Source: Nemopilema nomurai
Taxonomy: Eukaryota > Cnidaria > Scyphozoa > Rhizostomeae > Rhizostomatidae
Direction of reading: 5' to 3'
DNA: 64,000 nucleotides
Assembly: GCA_003864495.1 (NCBI GenBank)
Contig: ML133422.1
Span: 1,730,420 to 1,794,419 of the forward strand
Part shown: piece by piece, positions 11,491 to 24,445 of the stretch
Layout of the letters: each line of letters opens with the position of its first letter
Numbering within the stretch: the first letter of the stretch is position 1
The notes under the pieces: generated by a model
The model's input: only the letters and a program-made list of their open reading frames with translations
Told to the model about the DNA's origin: nothing
Databases searched by the model: none
Made by a program: the position numbers and the translations under genes

Positions 11491-11789
11491 TGTTTAATGT
11501 AATGTTATGTCAGGTATGCTTGTAGGTAAGATATGATCATACCACGAAGATATTCTGTCTCAGCTATGTTGACCTAAAGATTGGCGACGACTATTAAGAA
11601 CTTTTCCATGGCAACACACTATTTTCGAGAGATGTTTGATAAACTAACAGGTATTTTAACTCGCCTGATTGAGGGTTATCGTAAAAGGAAGGAGACAAGT
11701 TGATGGCCAGTCTACAAGACACTATCGTCCTCTCTAGCATCGACCAAGTGGGGCGGGGGGCGGTGTGGCCATTTTAGCCTCATACCAAC

Positions 11790-11944
11790 CAGTGGTGTAT
11801 TGCTATCAATTTAACAAGGGGGGCTCTTGCACATAATATTGCAAATAACAATAGAACAAGCAGAAATTTGCCAATTTTCGGCATCAACAAGGGAGGCTCA
11901 GACACCAACCCCCACCCCCCGGGCTCCCTAGCTCTACGCCACTG
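11790..11944. mobile_element. hAT-type MITE, 155 bp
   Basis: Left end CAGTGGTGTA at 11790; right end TACGCCACTG at 11944, whose complement is CAGTGGCGTA. The flanks ATACCAAC and ATGCAAGC match at 5 of 8 positions, as in an old 8-bp hAT target-site duplication. The G-rich AACAAGGGRGGCTC motif occurs on both sides of the interior. Confidence 0.55.
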
Positions 11945-12855
11945 ATGCAAGCTTCAGAGTAAGGAAAAGTCACATTTTAGCAGCATATTGTAACAGCTCC
12001 CATAACACTTGACCTTCGGCATTAGCACGAAGCCATATTATAGCAGGTTAGGGCATCCCTTCTTGTCCCTTATAACTCCACCATATGCACCATTTACTCC
12101 CATTATTACCTCGCACTATTTCCCTTCCTAAAAGTGTCACAACCTCAACCAACGTAATTGCAAGCCTAGGATCAAGTTACGATGATTGCGTAATACCAGC
12201 CATTCGTGAAAGGATTGTCGAAGCACAAGGCATTCCTTTATGATTGCGGTAAAGCGATAGCCAGATCTGGTTGGTATTCATATTATAACATTAAGTAGCT
12301 TAAGTTTTTTGACAACCCGCAAGCATGATCTATCAATGTTGGGCAAAATATTCCATTTACGACAAAGTAATCGATGTCACGCCTTTTTTAAAAATTCGTT
12401 CTTTTGTTAAATCTATTTATTGTCCGCTTCAGACTTTGAAATTCTTATTATAATCAGCATTGCAAAATCGAGGATTATTTGAAACGAAAAGCAAACAGAC
12501 GGGTGACTTCATTTAAATACCATAATTATGACATAATTTTGATATATTGTATTTATAAACACTCAGGACATTGACTGTGCTACAGTAGCTATAGAGACCT
12601 GGGAGCGACCAAAATATACTGACGTCATTAATGATATTTTATCAGTAAGACAGGAATATAATGGAATCCAATAGGTTTCACCGTCCCGAAGTTTTGAATT
12701 GCTTCCCTCAATTTTGGTATCAAGGACATCTCACTTTTAGATAACACAGAATCATAGCTTTTGCATACTTAAAAAGCACTTTTCGTCCGATACTCCTCAG
12801 ATGCAAATCAGAACTTTTAGGCCTGACTTATAAATATTGTACATTGGAACGATTA

Positions 12856-12922
12856 CCACATTAAGTAGTAAGCAAGCAGGCATTTCCATTTCCAGGCATT
12901 TCCACATTAAGTAGTAAGCAAG
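12856..12922 (+). repeat. 23-bp direct repeat
   Basis: CCACATTAAGTAGTAAGCAAG occurs twice, about 44 bp apart, with a smaller repeat of AGGCATTTCCA between them. This looks like local replication slippage; nothing suggests a function. Confidence 0.7.
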
Positions 12923-15900
12923 CACCCTACATCCTCATCATAGTGTTTTTATCAATATGACATGTCCCGTAGCTAAAAGGAATCTAAGTTTGTCATCGAC
13001 TCGTTATCAAAGCATGTTCCATTATATCTGTGGAGCGTAACGATTAAAAAAGCTAAACGCAATATTTTTGATTAAAATGAGCCATTGCATTAAGGTCAAA
13101 CATTAAAACATCTTAAATAATCAGTGTGGAATTAGCAAGGACACCCACCCCCTGCGCTTCTCCAGCCTCGTTCTACAATCCAATCTTCCTTTATATTTCC
13201 CTCAGGCACATTGGAGACTTTCTGGATATTTCAACTCAACACGTTCCTATATGTAGTGTTTAAATGCCAAATATAAAGAATAGTTATAATAAATGATTGT
13301 ACTTATAACCAGCATACTCTTGAATTGTTACCTCAGATGTTTAGATCATGAAGATTTTTCGCACCGACAAATAATTTGTTGATTGATGAATTTATCTCAT
13401 CATTCTTTCACAGCAAAGTAGTAGAATAATAATTAAAACTTATGTCCCTAAATTAAGCTTATGATATTATCGCAAAGTAGACGAACAGTATTCAACACTT
13501 CGCTAGGATTATTCAATATTTACATAAGCGAGTTGCTGAAAGGTTAATCCTATATAGGGCACTTTCATCCTGCAATGCCTCACATTGAATGACAGAAGTA
13601 CATTGCAAGTATAGTCAACATACTTGTTATTTGTGTATCAAAAATCGGCATATGCTCGTTTTGTTTTTCAAACTGCACGAGAAAACCAAACAACAATGTT
13701 GTATATCTATATTTGTAAAACCCAAAGCCAAGGTTTTGTTAATCTAATTTTAGAACTCAGAAGATTGTAAGTTCCATGTCTTCTCAGGAGGCACTATCTT
13801 GAATGTAAGATTTCCCTTTCTTGTGGGATTAGTTTTGACAATATTTGGTTAACACGGTCAATGTTTACTTGTACTGTCATAACTTTATGTTGCAGAATTC
13901 TTTTGGCCTATTGAATGGAAATATCAAGCATTAGTGGCTTTTTCTCACAACTAAACGTAATGGTCTTTAGCTCCTTGTTCTTAATGGAAATAAATTCTCA
14001 GAAGCCATCTTCGATGTTATGTCTCATATATTGGAAGAAAAATGCAGGGTAAGAGCTCAAAAGGATGATTATTGTACACCACCACGGAGCTGGAATGCAC
14101 AGTTAATAACTGTTTACAGTGCTCTGCACATACTTTGCCCCTCCCCAAGAAGTTTTAAAAGTGATATTGTTTTGGCACCTTGTCCGGGAATCTAAGACAG
14201 GCCAGATAGACGTTAGCTTGATTTATTTGTCACAATTAACCGTAGTTTAGAGGGACAGGCAAGTAATTGGGCATTGAGACACGTTCAGAATGCTCTTGGA
14301 AGGAAATCAACAAATTTAATGCAAAATGATTAGAATGCAATAAAATAATTAATGCTGGGCTGTAAATACAAAAGCTTTGTAGGATGTCAAATGAATTTAA
14401 TTTAAAGCAAGAAAATTACAACAATCGATAAACTATTGTTAAAATGGCAAAAATTCACAGCTTTACAGGTTTTCCAATAGGATTTCGCGTTGACAAAGAT
14501 ATGCTCATTGCACCATTAAAGCTGGGTAAATCAGTTAGATCTGTTAATATTAGTAGGTAACAAATAACCAAGGCTAAAATTTTCCTTTTCAGAAGACTTA
14601 AAATGATAGTAAATCAGGTTTGAATACGTTTTTTGTCCTCAGTATGAACTAGTTTTGATGTTTTGCCTACTTTTAAGCCGCGTTTTGCCATAAAAAAGGG
14701 AGCTTGCGAGTTGCAGTTTCTCAATACATGACATGCCAAAATTTGTTTTTCTGCAAACTATTGCTGAAATTACCCAGATCTAGTCCACCCACGTTCGATA
14801 TAACGTTTCTTGAAATGGTTTGCGGCAAGCATCAAATATGACAAAACTGCCCGCAAAGATGACATCTCACACAAATTTGACATGCATCTGTTTGCTTGTC
14901 GAGTTTGCCTAGACAAGTTTTCAGTGAGTCATTTTCATAAATCTCCATGGTAATATGTTAATGTCATGCAACATTTCCCGAACAAGACCCCCGTCATTTC
15001 AAATGAACGCGCTTTCCTTCAAATTGTTCGACACGTGACTGATGATAACCAATCAACCGTTGCGACTGTCTTTGGGATATCTGTCAATGTTATTGTCAAT
15101 AAATGTGCCCAGTAATAGCGTGAAAAATGGAGGAAGCACGTAGATGGTAATATCTGAGGTATCCTGTATCAGGGCGGCGTTGTTTCAGTACGATAACCGG
15201 TCTCTCTGTTTAGATAGTTCGTATAAATTTCCTGGAAGTTTATGATTACCCGTCTTTTAATCTGGTGGATTTTGCAAGAGCAAGCTTTGAAGTCGATTGG
15301 TCATTGGGAAAAGCCGCTTGCAACATTGGAATTGTCTTGAAATTTAGTTACATTTGAACGGAAAGTCGTAACAGAGGATTATATTGGTGAACTTTGCACG
15401 CGAACGAAAACGGAAGAGGTTTTTGGAGTGAAATTCACGAGGCCTATGGAATAGTAAGTATTTGTCTTTTGTTCATTAAGTTAGGCCTTATTTTTGGAGG
15501 TGCAATAAAAAAGTGCATGGTTTTTCAGTCATTGATAAACTCAGACATAAACGAATTGTTGATTGCAACACTGATACACGGTATGGAGTCGGTTATAACG
15601 TTTCTGTGATGATCAGATTTGTAGATAAATGAAATAATTTCGTCTTTGAAATATCTTGTTACTGTACGGTGGACGGGGCATCCTGCAAGTGTCTCAGACG
15701 TGACTGTGAATTACACTTCCGTTATGTTTTCAAATAAAGAAAAATAATCAGATTTAAAAAGAACAAAAGCCTATTACTCGAAGGGATCAGATTTCTTTAA
15801 ATGAAGTAAAACAGTTGTTTTTCGCAAGTTTTCCCTGGTACTCAGATCTTAAGATAGTTTACAGCAAAAACCAACAACTGCAAATTCGCTTAGTAGTATA

Positions 15901-18164
15901 CCTGTCAAAACAGATTCAACAGTCTGGAGTTTATGTATGAACCTGCCTGAAATATGTGATAGAAAAAGCCGTTTGAGCTAGCGAAGTAAGTCGATATTAT
16001 GGGCTCTGATTTGTTTTGAGTTTAAGCAGGGAAGCGGTAACTGAGCTTTTTATTAGCGCAATTAATAAAGCTTGTAGGTACCCCTTTGTTTTTTGTTTTT
16101 CCTTGTATCCCAGTTCAATCAGTTATCTAAGAAATTTGGTATGATTGACGTGGTTTTCCTTCCAAATGATGGATTATTGTGAAAATTAAACGTGTTTTCT
16201 GATTTTATATATTTAAATGTAAGATTCATTACCTTCTTGTGATGGGTAGTAATAAAGAGTAAGAGTGTTATTAGAATTAGTGATAAATGGTCATTTAGAA
16301 TTTGCTCACAGCACCTTTTCAGGTTATGAATACAGATTGATTTGTATCACAACTTTTAATAATGATCTACAATATTCAGAGAGCCCGTTATAAATTTAAC
16401 AAGCCATGGTATAATTTCTTCCAATATGATGCCAAAACTTTTTAGTTTTCTTTTTCTTTTTAAGAAACAGTTATTAACCTTTCAGGTTGATGTTGATTCT
16501 GAAAAGTAAATTTGACTGGAATCTGTTATTTTATTTGGGGTTAGTCTATCAAGAAGGATTCAATAAGTAAAAGAAATCAAGAAAAATACACCCCCTTTTA
16601 ATCATTTATGCATTTCTCTAATACCAACTAATTTTAAAGGAGCCTGATTTGTTTATTATGGAAAAGATTAAACTATATAAATAATGTTAAACATAATTGA
16701 ATGTATGCTATTTGAAAGGATAGCTTTAGTGGCTTTCATTTACAGAAAATCCAATCTGAATGTGTGAAAATTATATATGTAAAGATTTCCCTGAAAATTG
16801 TGAACATGTGAAAAAGTCCCCAATTGAGCAAAAACACCTTTCCAATGGGTATGTTTGCTAATTCCTCTTTCGAAATGCTTTTTAAATATGCAGATGTTTA
16901 GTATTCAAAATTTTTTTTGCCACAAGACTTTAGTTTCATGTTTATTTGGAAAAGAAGCTATTCTAAAGTTTTAAAAAACTTCACTCAAGAGCAAGTTTCC
17001 AAAAATGTTTAAGCATATTTGTTTCATATTCTCCTCTAAGTATTCTATTTAAAGCTGGGAGAGTTTTAGAAATCTATTATTTATGATGTGAATGGGTTTT
17101 TCTACCTTTTTTGTAGACAACAGTTATTTGGAACAACAACTCTCTTTTAAAAGTGTCTTGTTATGGTTTACTTAGAGTTGTTATGCAGATTTTTCTTGTA
17201 CAGCAGGTAAATTATCTTGAAACATAAAATTTTAAACACCACAAGAAAGTCACTGGTGCATCCTTTGTCATTTGTCTTGAGATAAAATTAATTTAAATTG
17301 CATTAGTGATTTCACTGATTGAGAACAATGCTTGACACCATTGAGTGTGAAGATTTGCACCTACTTGTGTTAATGTTCCAGGGGGGCTACTTTGTCTTTG
17401 ATGTGCTGATAATCATCTATTGTAATCATACTGTCCTTGTGGAGCTCCTTCTTGATTGTAACTTTACAGGATCTTTCTTTTGCTCTTGTCTGCAGTGGCT
17501 TGATTCTTGTGGCTTTAAAAACTTCATATATTGCTTGAAATTGTAAGACATTAGCAAATTAGAAGTTCAGATTCCCAGTGGTGGCGCTAGGTTTCCTCCG
17601 ACAAAGGGGCTAGCACTTCCGACGGAGGGGCTAATTTTTTTAGAGAACGATAGGGCTAGGGGGCGACAAGGAATTGTAAGGGTACTGGAGACCGAAGGCG
17701 AGCGTTGCGAGCCGAAAATTCGGGGGGTCCGGGGGTACTCCCCCGGGAAAATTTTGGTGGCTACACCCATTAGATTGGCTAAAAATGCTATCAAAATGGT
17801 GTAATCGTGTTTTTTACTACGTTTTTTGACATATTACTAAGGGCACGTTTGCCCCCTCCCTTGCCCCTCCTAGCAAAGGGCAGGAGGGGCGCTTGCCCCC
17901 CCGCGCCCCCCTTCTCCGGCGTCCCTGGAAATTTTTTTTGAAAGCTGCCTCTAGATAAGCTTAAAACTACTCTAAATCTTTACAACTCATCAAACGTTGC
18001 CAATTCAAGTAGGGCCTATCTTTGGAAAGTATGAATTTAAATAAAAAGCAACCAACTGAACTTAAGGAAAACTGGAACACAACGTAACTTTATAGGAACA
18101 GACCTAAGCGGTGGAATACGCACTTCTACATATCGAAAATTCAAGTCCAAGAATCAAAATTGTT

Positions 18165-21100
18165 TCACAGAGCAATTCTACTCTTCGGGAACTTAGCCTT
18201 AAATCTGTCTACTACTGAGTCCAAGTCAAGAGCACTTCCACGGGCACGATGAATACCTAGCATCATCAGACTGTCTAGACGCTCGTCCTTCATAAGTGAG
18301 CGCAGATCACTCTTGATGAGGCGCATAGAGCTGAAGCTGCGTTCACATTCGGCTGAAGAGACTGGCAAAGTGCATGCGATGGATACAAGCCGGTGCAGCT
18401 CAAAGAAAGCTTCATTTAGCTTTTCCAAGTGTGCCTCTAGTTGCAGAAGTGTGCTTGGGCGGTGTTTTTCTTCTTTTCTTGAGAGCATATATTTAAATGT
18501 GGCAATTTCACTGCGTAGTGCACCAATTTCAGACTGAAAAAGCTCAGCAAAATTGACAAGAGTTGTTGGGTCCAAGTAGCTTTTCGACTTGGGGGCCAAT
18601 GCAGTTATGCCTTTCATGATCTTTATGTTTTTTTCGTCAAACCGCTTGCAAAGTTCTGCAGTTGTTCTGTTTAGTATTTCTTTGACATTTTGTACGTAGC
18701 CATCAAACCCGCTTGCTACTTGAGGCTCTGAAGATGCTTCCACAACAAACTCTCGAAGAGAAGCAGGCGTTGCCCTCTTTCTTGGTGGTCTTTTTTCTTC
18801 CGGCAATTCCAAGCGATCCGCTGCTTCTTCGGCAGTATCCCAGAACTCTTGAATCTTATCCCTGCTTTGACAGTCATCCAGTTCATCTTTCAATGTTGCA
18901 ATGAGATCAATGGCTTGACTCAAATCATTGGAGGGTTTCTGCAACATGTCAGACGCAAATTTGGCTTTGTTCAAGACGTGTCGGATGGCAAACAGGTATC
19001 TCACAAATTTCCTGTCAATCTGCAGAAGATAACCAGTAGCTTCTGTTCTGCGACCGGGGTTCGTATCTGTGTCAATCACATCCTGCAGGACTTCCACCAA
19101 GATATCCAACCGCTCCCAGAAAACATTGAATTGCTTCGCCTGGCAAGACCATCTCGTGTCAGAAACTTTTCCAATTTCCATCACATGAACCTTGTGATCC
19201 TCTTGGACCTTTACCCATCGTACATGAACGGTGCTGCTGCTCAGAAAAGAATGCAGGCTTCTGAATAGCGATATCATGTCTGCCACACAACTGATTGATT
19301 TCACAACATCGACGATCACAAGGTTCAATCGATGACAAAAGCAATGGACGTAGTAAGCCATTTCAGCACCGGTTTTCAGAGGAAGTTTCCTTTGAACGCC
19401 ATTCAGGTGACCAGAAACAACAGAAGCTCCATCGTAGCCTTGCCCCACGCATGCTTTCATGTTGGCTTCGATGCGTTGCAATCGTTCAATTATTGTGTCT
19501 GAAAGACCATCTGCATCTAAACTTTGCGCCTCAGCAATGCCAATAAATTCCTCATGTATGGCATTCTCGTAGCAGTAACGGACTGCAACAACAAGCTGCT
19601 CTTTTTTGCTTCTATCTTTAGACTCATCTGAAAGGACGGTAAAATACTGAGCCTTATTGAGCTCACTTTTTATTTGCTCAAGAACCATGTCTTTCATAAT
19701 GTCTAAGATGGCATTCTGTACGCTGTGGTGAGTATACTTTGCATTTTTCGGGCCAGTGCGGATTTTGTCAGCAACAACTGGGTCATGCCTTGCAAGAAGA
19801 CCAAGTATCGCAAGAAAATTACCACAAGAAGGTCCATAGTCTAGAGCTTCTTTATTTATATCGGCAACACGAAATGAACCTCCAGTCTCACGTTGGGCAA
19901 TCTTCCGCTGAGCAGTGAGAAGCAGGACTTCGCAAATCACTCGCATGTAATGCCTGTTGTCTTTAACCAGTTTCGAATAAGCGGCATCATGAAGTGTGGC
20001 AATGGTCTGAAAATTTCCAGACTTAACGTTTTCATAGTGCGCTTTAGCAGCTACACTTTGGGCATGAAGATGGCTGGTTTGATGTTGCAAGAGTTTGTTA
20101 TCATTCACTTTGGTGCCATAGCATCTTTTCCAATTGCGCAAGCCTTGACTAACAAACGCTGGATCCTTCCGATTCTCTGAAAAATTACGACAGTGGAAAC
20201 AGAAGATGGCATCCTCCATTTGCGAATACTCAATCCAGGGATACTTTTCATACAGCAAAGGTGTGAATGCGCGATGCTGATTGCCAATCAAATGTGTAGG
20301 GAAGGAAATATTACGAGGCTGCACAGGTCCGCCGTCTTTGGTTGAGGATATGTCCTTGGGGCCAGCGACGGATAGTGTAAGTTGCGGTCCTCTCGAATCT
20401 CCTTGAAGTGCTAAAACGAAAAAAATTATCCATCACACTTTGCAAACTTTTTTCCTGTTAAGTTCTTGGCAGTGCCCTATTTTATATCTGAGAAGTGCCT
20501 CTTTTCATTGTTTTAGACTTTTCTTTGAGCTTTAGTGCGAAAGAGGCTATGGGAGCCAAAGTGGCTGCTTATATGCAAAACTTTTCCGGGCGAGCATGCC
20601 CCCGTGCCCTTCTAGCAGGGTTTGCCTTCGTCTTAATTACATACCAAGGTGCCCTTTTTTCACGCGCCCTTCCACTTTTTAGTACCCCCCTACGCCGCTG
20701 GTTAATGGAGAGTTACGATTATATCTGATAGCTAGTTAGTATACCTTCGGCTGATAATCCTGCAGGATCAACTTCATCTTCCAACTCGAGTTCCAACTGT
20801 TCCAAATTTTCCTCGATATCCTCGTTGCTGTCGCTTTCATTTGCTGCTTCCACAATGTCCGACATCGACTGTTCGGCTTCCGAAATGGTGACGTAGTTGT
20901 CAGCATCTACATTCGTGACTTCGGGGTCCAAGCTAGAAGTTGTACCTGGAAGTTTAAACAAATGATTTACTACCCTGTTTTACATGTGTGAAAAAGATTA
21001 TAATATCTCCTGGGAGATGGACAAAAAGGCATTTTTACTAATCAATCTTTTGTGACTCTTAATATCAAAATCATCCAAAAAATTATTTTTATTTGTAAAT

Positions 21101-21892
21101 AAAACGAAGAAATTTATACGTCTAACAAGGTTTATTCCTCATCCAGTCATAGCCAGGTATATTTGTTTAAATATGTCGCAGTCGCAGTGAAATCCCATAT
21201 TATATAGGTCCGAAAATAAGAAACTTTTAATTTCTGGAGAGCTAGGTTTCCTATAAAAATACACGTTTTTTTCTTAATAAGGAACTTGTTTATAAAAAAA
21301 ACTAGAAGGATTTATCGTAAATAGTAATAGATGGTTTCCCTTAAAAATAGTAAAAAATAAGAAATTTGGAAACTATTAGTACTCTGGGCTTGAGTCAAGT
21401 TTCTTATAAATAAAAAAACGTGTACGTAGAAGCAAAACACTACAAATATGTATGGTTGGGATGGGGTAAAATGGCTTAGCTACTACGTAAATGAGTTTGA
21501 TTGTTTTTATGGCTGAAGCCCTTTGCTAAGTGTTTTTCCTCGTATTAAAAGGACTTAAATATTAAAACGTATAACATACCACGTTCGATTTGCTCTTCGT
21601 CTTGAATTTTCGAAATTTCAACTTCTTGTTCTTCGGGGTCTTCTGTTGTTCTTTCAGTTTCAAAATCATTAACCTTTCGTTTCTTTGGAAAAGTACCGCC
21701 TTTTGATTGAAAAAATGTTTTTATTTTTCTCTGCTGCGAGTCCGTTTCAACTATTGCCGTCGTAGGAGCAGTCCTTCCCATTGCAGCCAAATCTTTGTGC
21801 TTGGACTTCGTGTGGCGGGCAGCGTAATCATTGTTAAATACGTCATTACATATACTACATCTAACACTGAAACGGGTAACATTTGTTGCCAT
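18165..21892 (-). CDS. hAT transposase (ZMYM1-like), 3 exons, ~919 aa
   Basis: Minus-strand exons: 21892-21580, 20945-20745 and 20410-18165, each with GT/AG borders and phase-1 joins; total 2,760 nt with no break. Exon 1 has a C2H2/BED-like finger (C12-x2-C15-x11-H27-x4-H32). Exon 2 is strongly acidic. Exon 3 opens with a TTF-type zinc-finger region (KYPWIEY... C242-x2-C245). It continues with the hAT RNase H-like core: LSDESKD with the first catalytic Asp near 433, GYDGAS with the second near 498, and HCFCHRLNL about 525-535. It ends in the hATC dimerisation region (SSAECERSFSSMRLIK, with the likely catalytic Glu). The start is the ATG at 21892; a longer open frame reaches 21907 only through a TTG. 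The role is cut-and-paste transposition of the surrounding element. ZMYM1-like host genes derive from this family, but the flanking repeats show this is the transposon itself. Confidence 0.92.
20470..20700. mobile_element. Possible nested hAT-type MITE in transposase intron 2
   Basis: The left end CAGTGCCCTA at 20470 and the complement of the right end, CAGCGGCGTA at 20700, match at 7 of 10 positions. The flanks GTTCTTGG and GTTAATGG match at 6 of 8. If real, it inserted into the larger element's intron and has since diverged. Confidence 0.35.
21260..21424. mobile_element. TA-flanked MITE nested in transposase intron 1
   Basis: The left end reads TACACGTTTTTTTC then TTAATAAGGAACTTG. The complement of the right end reads TACACGTTTTTTTA then TTTATAAGAAACTTG. 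The TA on each side fits a Tc1/mariner-type target duplication. The same terminal motif recurs in the larger copy at 47858-48260, so this is a small family. Confidence 0.65.
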
Positions 21893-22494
21893 ATCGCTAT
21901 CGCACAAAAATATTCCGATGTTGTAGGTTGGTTATAGCAAGCAAGATTTGGACGAACTGCACTATCCATAACATAAGATCAAATTTAACAGCATGCGGAA
22001 AACACCTGGTACTGAACATCTAAACAACCAATTCAAACTTCTTATAACAGATTATTATTTACCATGAAATTGATGTGTCGATGAGTTGTTTTGGGATGAG
22101 CTTCCTGAATTCTGATAACAGTCCTTTTAGAAATTTCTATTTCCGCCAAAACTTAAAAAATTCGCTCCGACAAAAAAAATTCAAGCATAATTTATCTTCC
22201 GACGGAGGGGCTAGCCTCCTCCGACGGGGGGGCTGTAGCCCCCCCTGCCCCCCCTCTGGCGCCACCACTGCAGATTCCACAACTGCCGGTTCTAGAATTT
22301 ACAGCTCATTGCTGTTAGAAGTCATGAGACTTGGTGTGTATTTTAAACAAACTCGAAAAAAGAAAGGTTTTCTGTGCCAAGCATTAAGTAAATTTATCTC
22401 AGGGTATTTGGATATGAAAGTGTGTGAAAGACAGTGCAAAAAACAAATAATAGCAAAGTACTAGTTGGTCTTTCAGTTACTATGGTATAGTAAT

Positions 22495-22620
22495 AGAGTA
22501 AGATGTAGACTGAATACTTAAGTATAGTGTAGTATAGTATATAGTTAAGTATAATATTGTATAGTGTAGTAAAGTATAGTATAGGGTAGCATTGTATAGT
22601 ATTGTATTTTATAGTTTTGT
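22495..22620. repeat. TAGTATAG-type simple repeat
   Basis: Irregular repetition of TATAGT/GTATAGT units over about 125 bp just beyond the hAT insertion. It is low-complexity sequence with no coding signal. Confidence 0.8.
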
Positions 22621-24445
22621 TTGGCGTTTAATAGTATTGTGTAAGTGTGATATCATGTGCAATATTATGATAGCAAGGCACTCACAAAAATGCAGTTCTG
22701 TGAAAAATGACAGCGCGATCGCGTGTAGCTGTATTGTTTGCATTTTGTTACATGCGAGGCCCTCCACTCAGCGTTTTGCACCAATGAGGTTTTGAAGAAA
22801 ATCAATTATGGCACATGATGTTGGTTCGAATAAGCTTCGAAAAATGAGGCTTCTTTTTCAGAAAAAGGTTGCAATTTTTATGAATTAAAATTGCTCCCCA
22901 ACCCCAGTTACAATCATTTTGGTCTCATCCCCACGTTTAGCGCGTTTTTCTCACAAATTGTGATTTCATAGTTAAAGAATACAAAATAGATGCTGATACA
23001 AGGAAATTTTGCGGGGACTGGTAAAAATACTTTTCTTGTCAACAACAAACCTAAAACTAATGGGGAAAGGATTGAATAAGAGAAATATACCAACGCAGAG
23101 GCCCAAAAACGAATGACTACACCACGCAGCACGGAGTAACTACTGTCTTATACTCAGGAGCCCTATCTGCTATGAAACCAATCCGATACAGTGTGGCGAA
23201 TCAGATATTAAGTGAATCCGATATCGTATGAACGCAGCCAGGAGCGTAGAGAAGCGGGGGTAAACGGCGCAAATATAGATCTTACAGTTAAATATTTCGA
23301 CTGCGGCTCAAAAGGGCTTGGCTCCGGGGCCCGGGCCGTCTATCAACGACCCTGAACGCAGCCTTAGAAAGTTAACCCAGACGTAAATGTTCCTTTACTT
23401 CTTACTCTTCTACCAAGTCTGCTGAGAGCTTTGAAAGAGAAGTCAGGCCTTCGCGACGTCACATATAGTGTGGCTCGTTATTATCAGTATTTGGGACAGT
23501 TTAGGACCAAACTTGGACTTAACATGTTAAACTGCCAGGAACACCTTTTTGCTTGAGTAGGTCTTGGCCATTTCATAAACCTACGTTACGCATTTTGTAT
23601 TGGAAGCCACAGAATGTAATATACCTCGGCAAAATACAACGTCTATGGGCAAATATAAGATCCCATTTGGCGCAAACTAATCTTATTTATTAATTATAGT
23701 TTATCTATTATTGATTGGTCGTCTTCTAAGATCTAGTAATCTCTTTTCGCTGTTACTTGGTATGTGTAGAATTCCAGTCTGGAACTAACACGATTATAAA
23801 TCTCTGTTCAGATTCATTTCACAGTTTTTAAATCTCACGTCACCCCAGCATACTTTTACGTTTTCAGTAGAACGCCGGCCACCTATATAGTTTTCAACAG
23901 ATAGACCCTCCTATAGAGAAAGTTTTCGTTAGGAGGTATACATGAACTCAAAGAAAAGCTGTATTTCACATAGGTAGAGAAGGTTCATTCTGTAAAAGAG
24001 CAAACGTCTTTAATAACAAACGTCAAGATCTTGATCATAGCAAGATATTTATCTGCAGTTGAAAAATGGGCGGAAATTAAATCTCTGATTCTTGAATTAC
24101 ATCGCTGATGAGTATTCCAAATATTAATTGCTGATGAGGATTTCTAAACATTGCACATTCTGAACCATAACAAAATAAGCTGATCTTGGTTTTATACCAG
24201 CGAGCAACTCAAAGCGAATTATTTTTGCTAATTTGTTTTCCTTCCATCAAAACCTTTAATCTTGCATGAGTTTTATTGCACAACTTATTTGTAATTTTGG
24301 GTTGAATTTACCTGGGATCTGGTTGCTACTATAAAACAGACATTTGTTTATCTTCTAGCTCATTATTTTTTGAAACAACCGTTCCAGGTTTAAAGGGTCT
24401 TTATTAGAGAAGTTGTTTTATTGTGTAATATTTCTTTGCACAGGT

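Larger units (their letters stand above)
11093..17567. other. Intergenic stretch with no confident gene
   Basis: No open frame here has recognisable family features, and the longest are about 75 codons. It contains two short MITE-like elements (11134-11490 and 11790-11944), a 23-bp direct repeat at about 12856-12922, and a possible untranslated exon ending at a GTAAGT donor at 15451. The 3' UTR of the VWA/DUF4537 gene must begin here; I see no unambiguous poly(A) signal. Confidence 0.6.
17576..22270 (-). mobile_element. Complete hAT transposon, 4,695 bp, with intact transposase gene
   Basis: The left terminus CAGTGGTGGCGC at 17576 is mirrored by GCGCCACCACTG ending at 22270, a 12-bp perfect inverted repeat, flanked by CAGATTCC on both sides. 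Subterminal copies of CTTCCGACGGAGGGGCTA and shorter CTCCGAC units occur near both ends. The interior encodes one three-exon transposase on the minus strand with no stop or frameshift. Two small elements appear nested in its introns (20470-20700 and 21260-21424). Matching ends, matching target duplication and an open transposase together suggest a recently mobile, possibly autonomous copy. Activity itself cannot be judged from sequence. Confidence 0.93.
17568..22278. repeat. 8-bp target-site duplication of the complete hAT element
   Basis: CAGATTCC stands at 17568-17575 immediately left of the element and again at 22271-22278 immediately right of it. Eight bases is the hallmark duplication length of hAT transposition. 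The perfect match indicates that little time has passed since insertion. Confidence 0.92.

Noticed and set aside
17319..17546. 75-codon frame just left of the hAT insertion
   Set aside because: It is hydrophobic, with no recognised family and no splice partner.
18313..20180. Several plus-strand frames of 63-139 codons across the hAT element
   Set aside because: They are antisense shadows of the transposase, which has complete family motifs on the minus strand.
22075..22464. 129-codon plus frame across the right end of the hAT element
   Set aside because: It crosses the transposon terminus and target duplication into flanking DNA, so it cannot be an old gene, and it has no domain.
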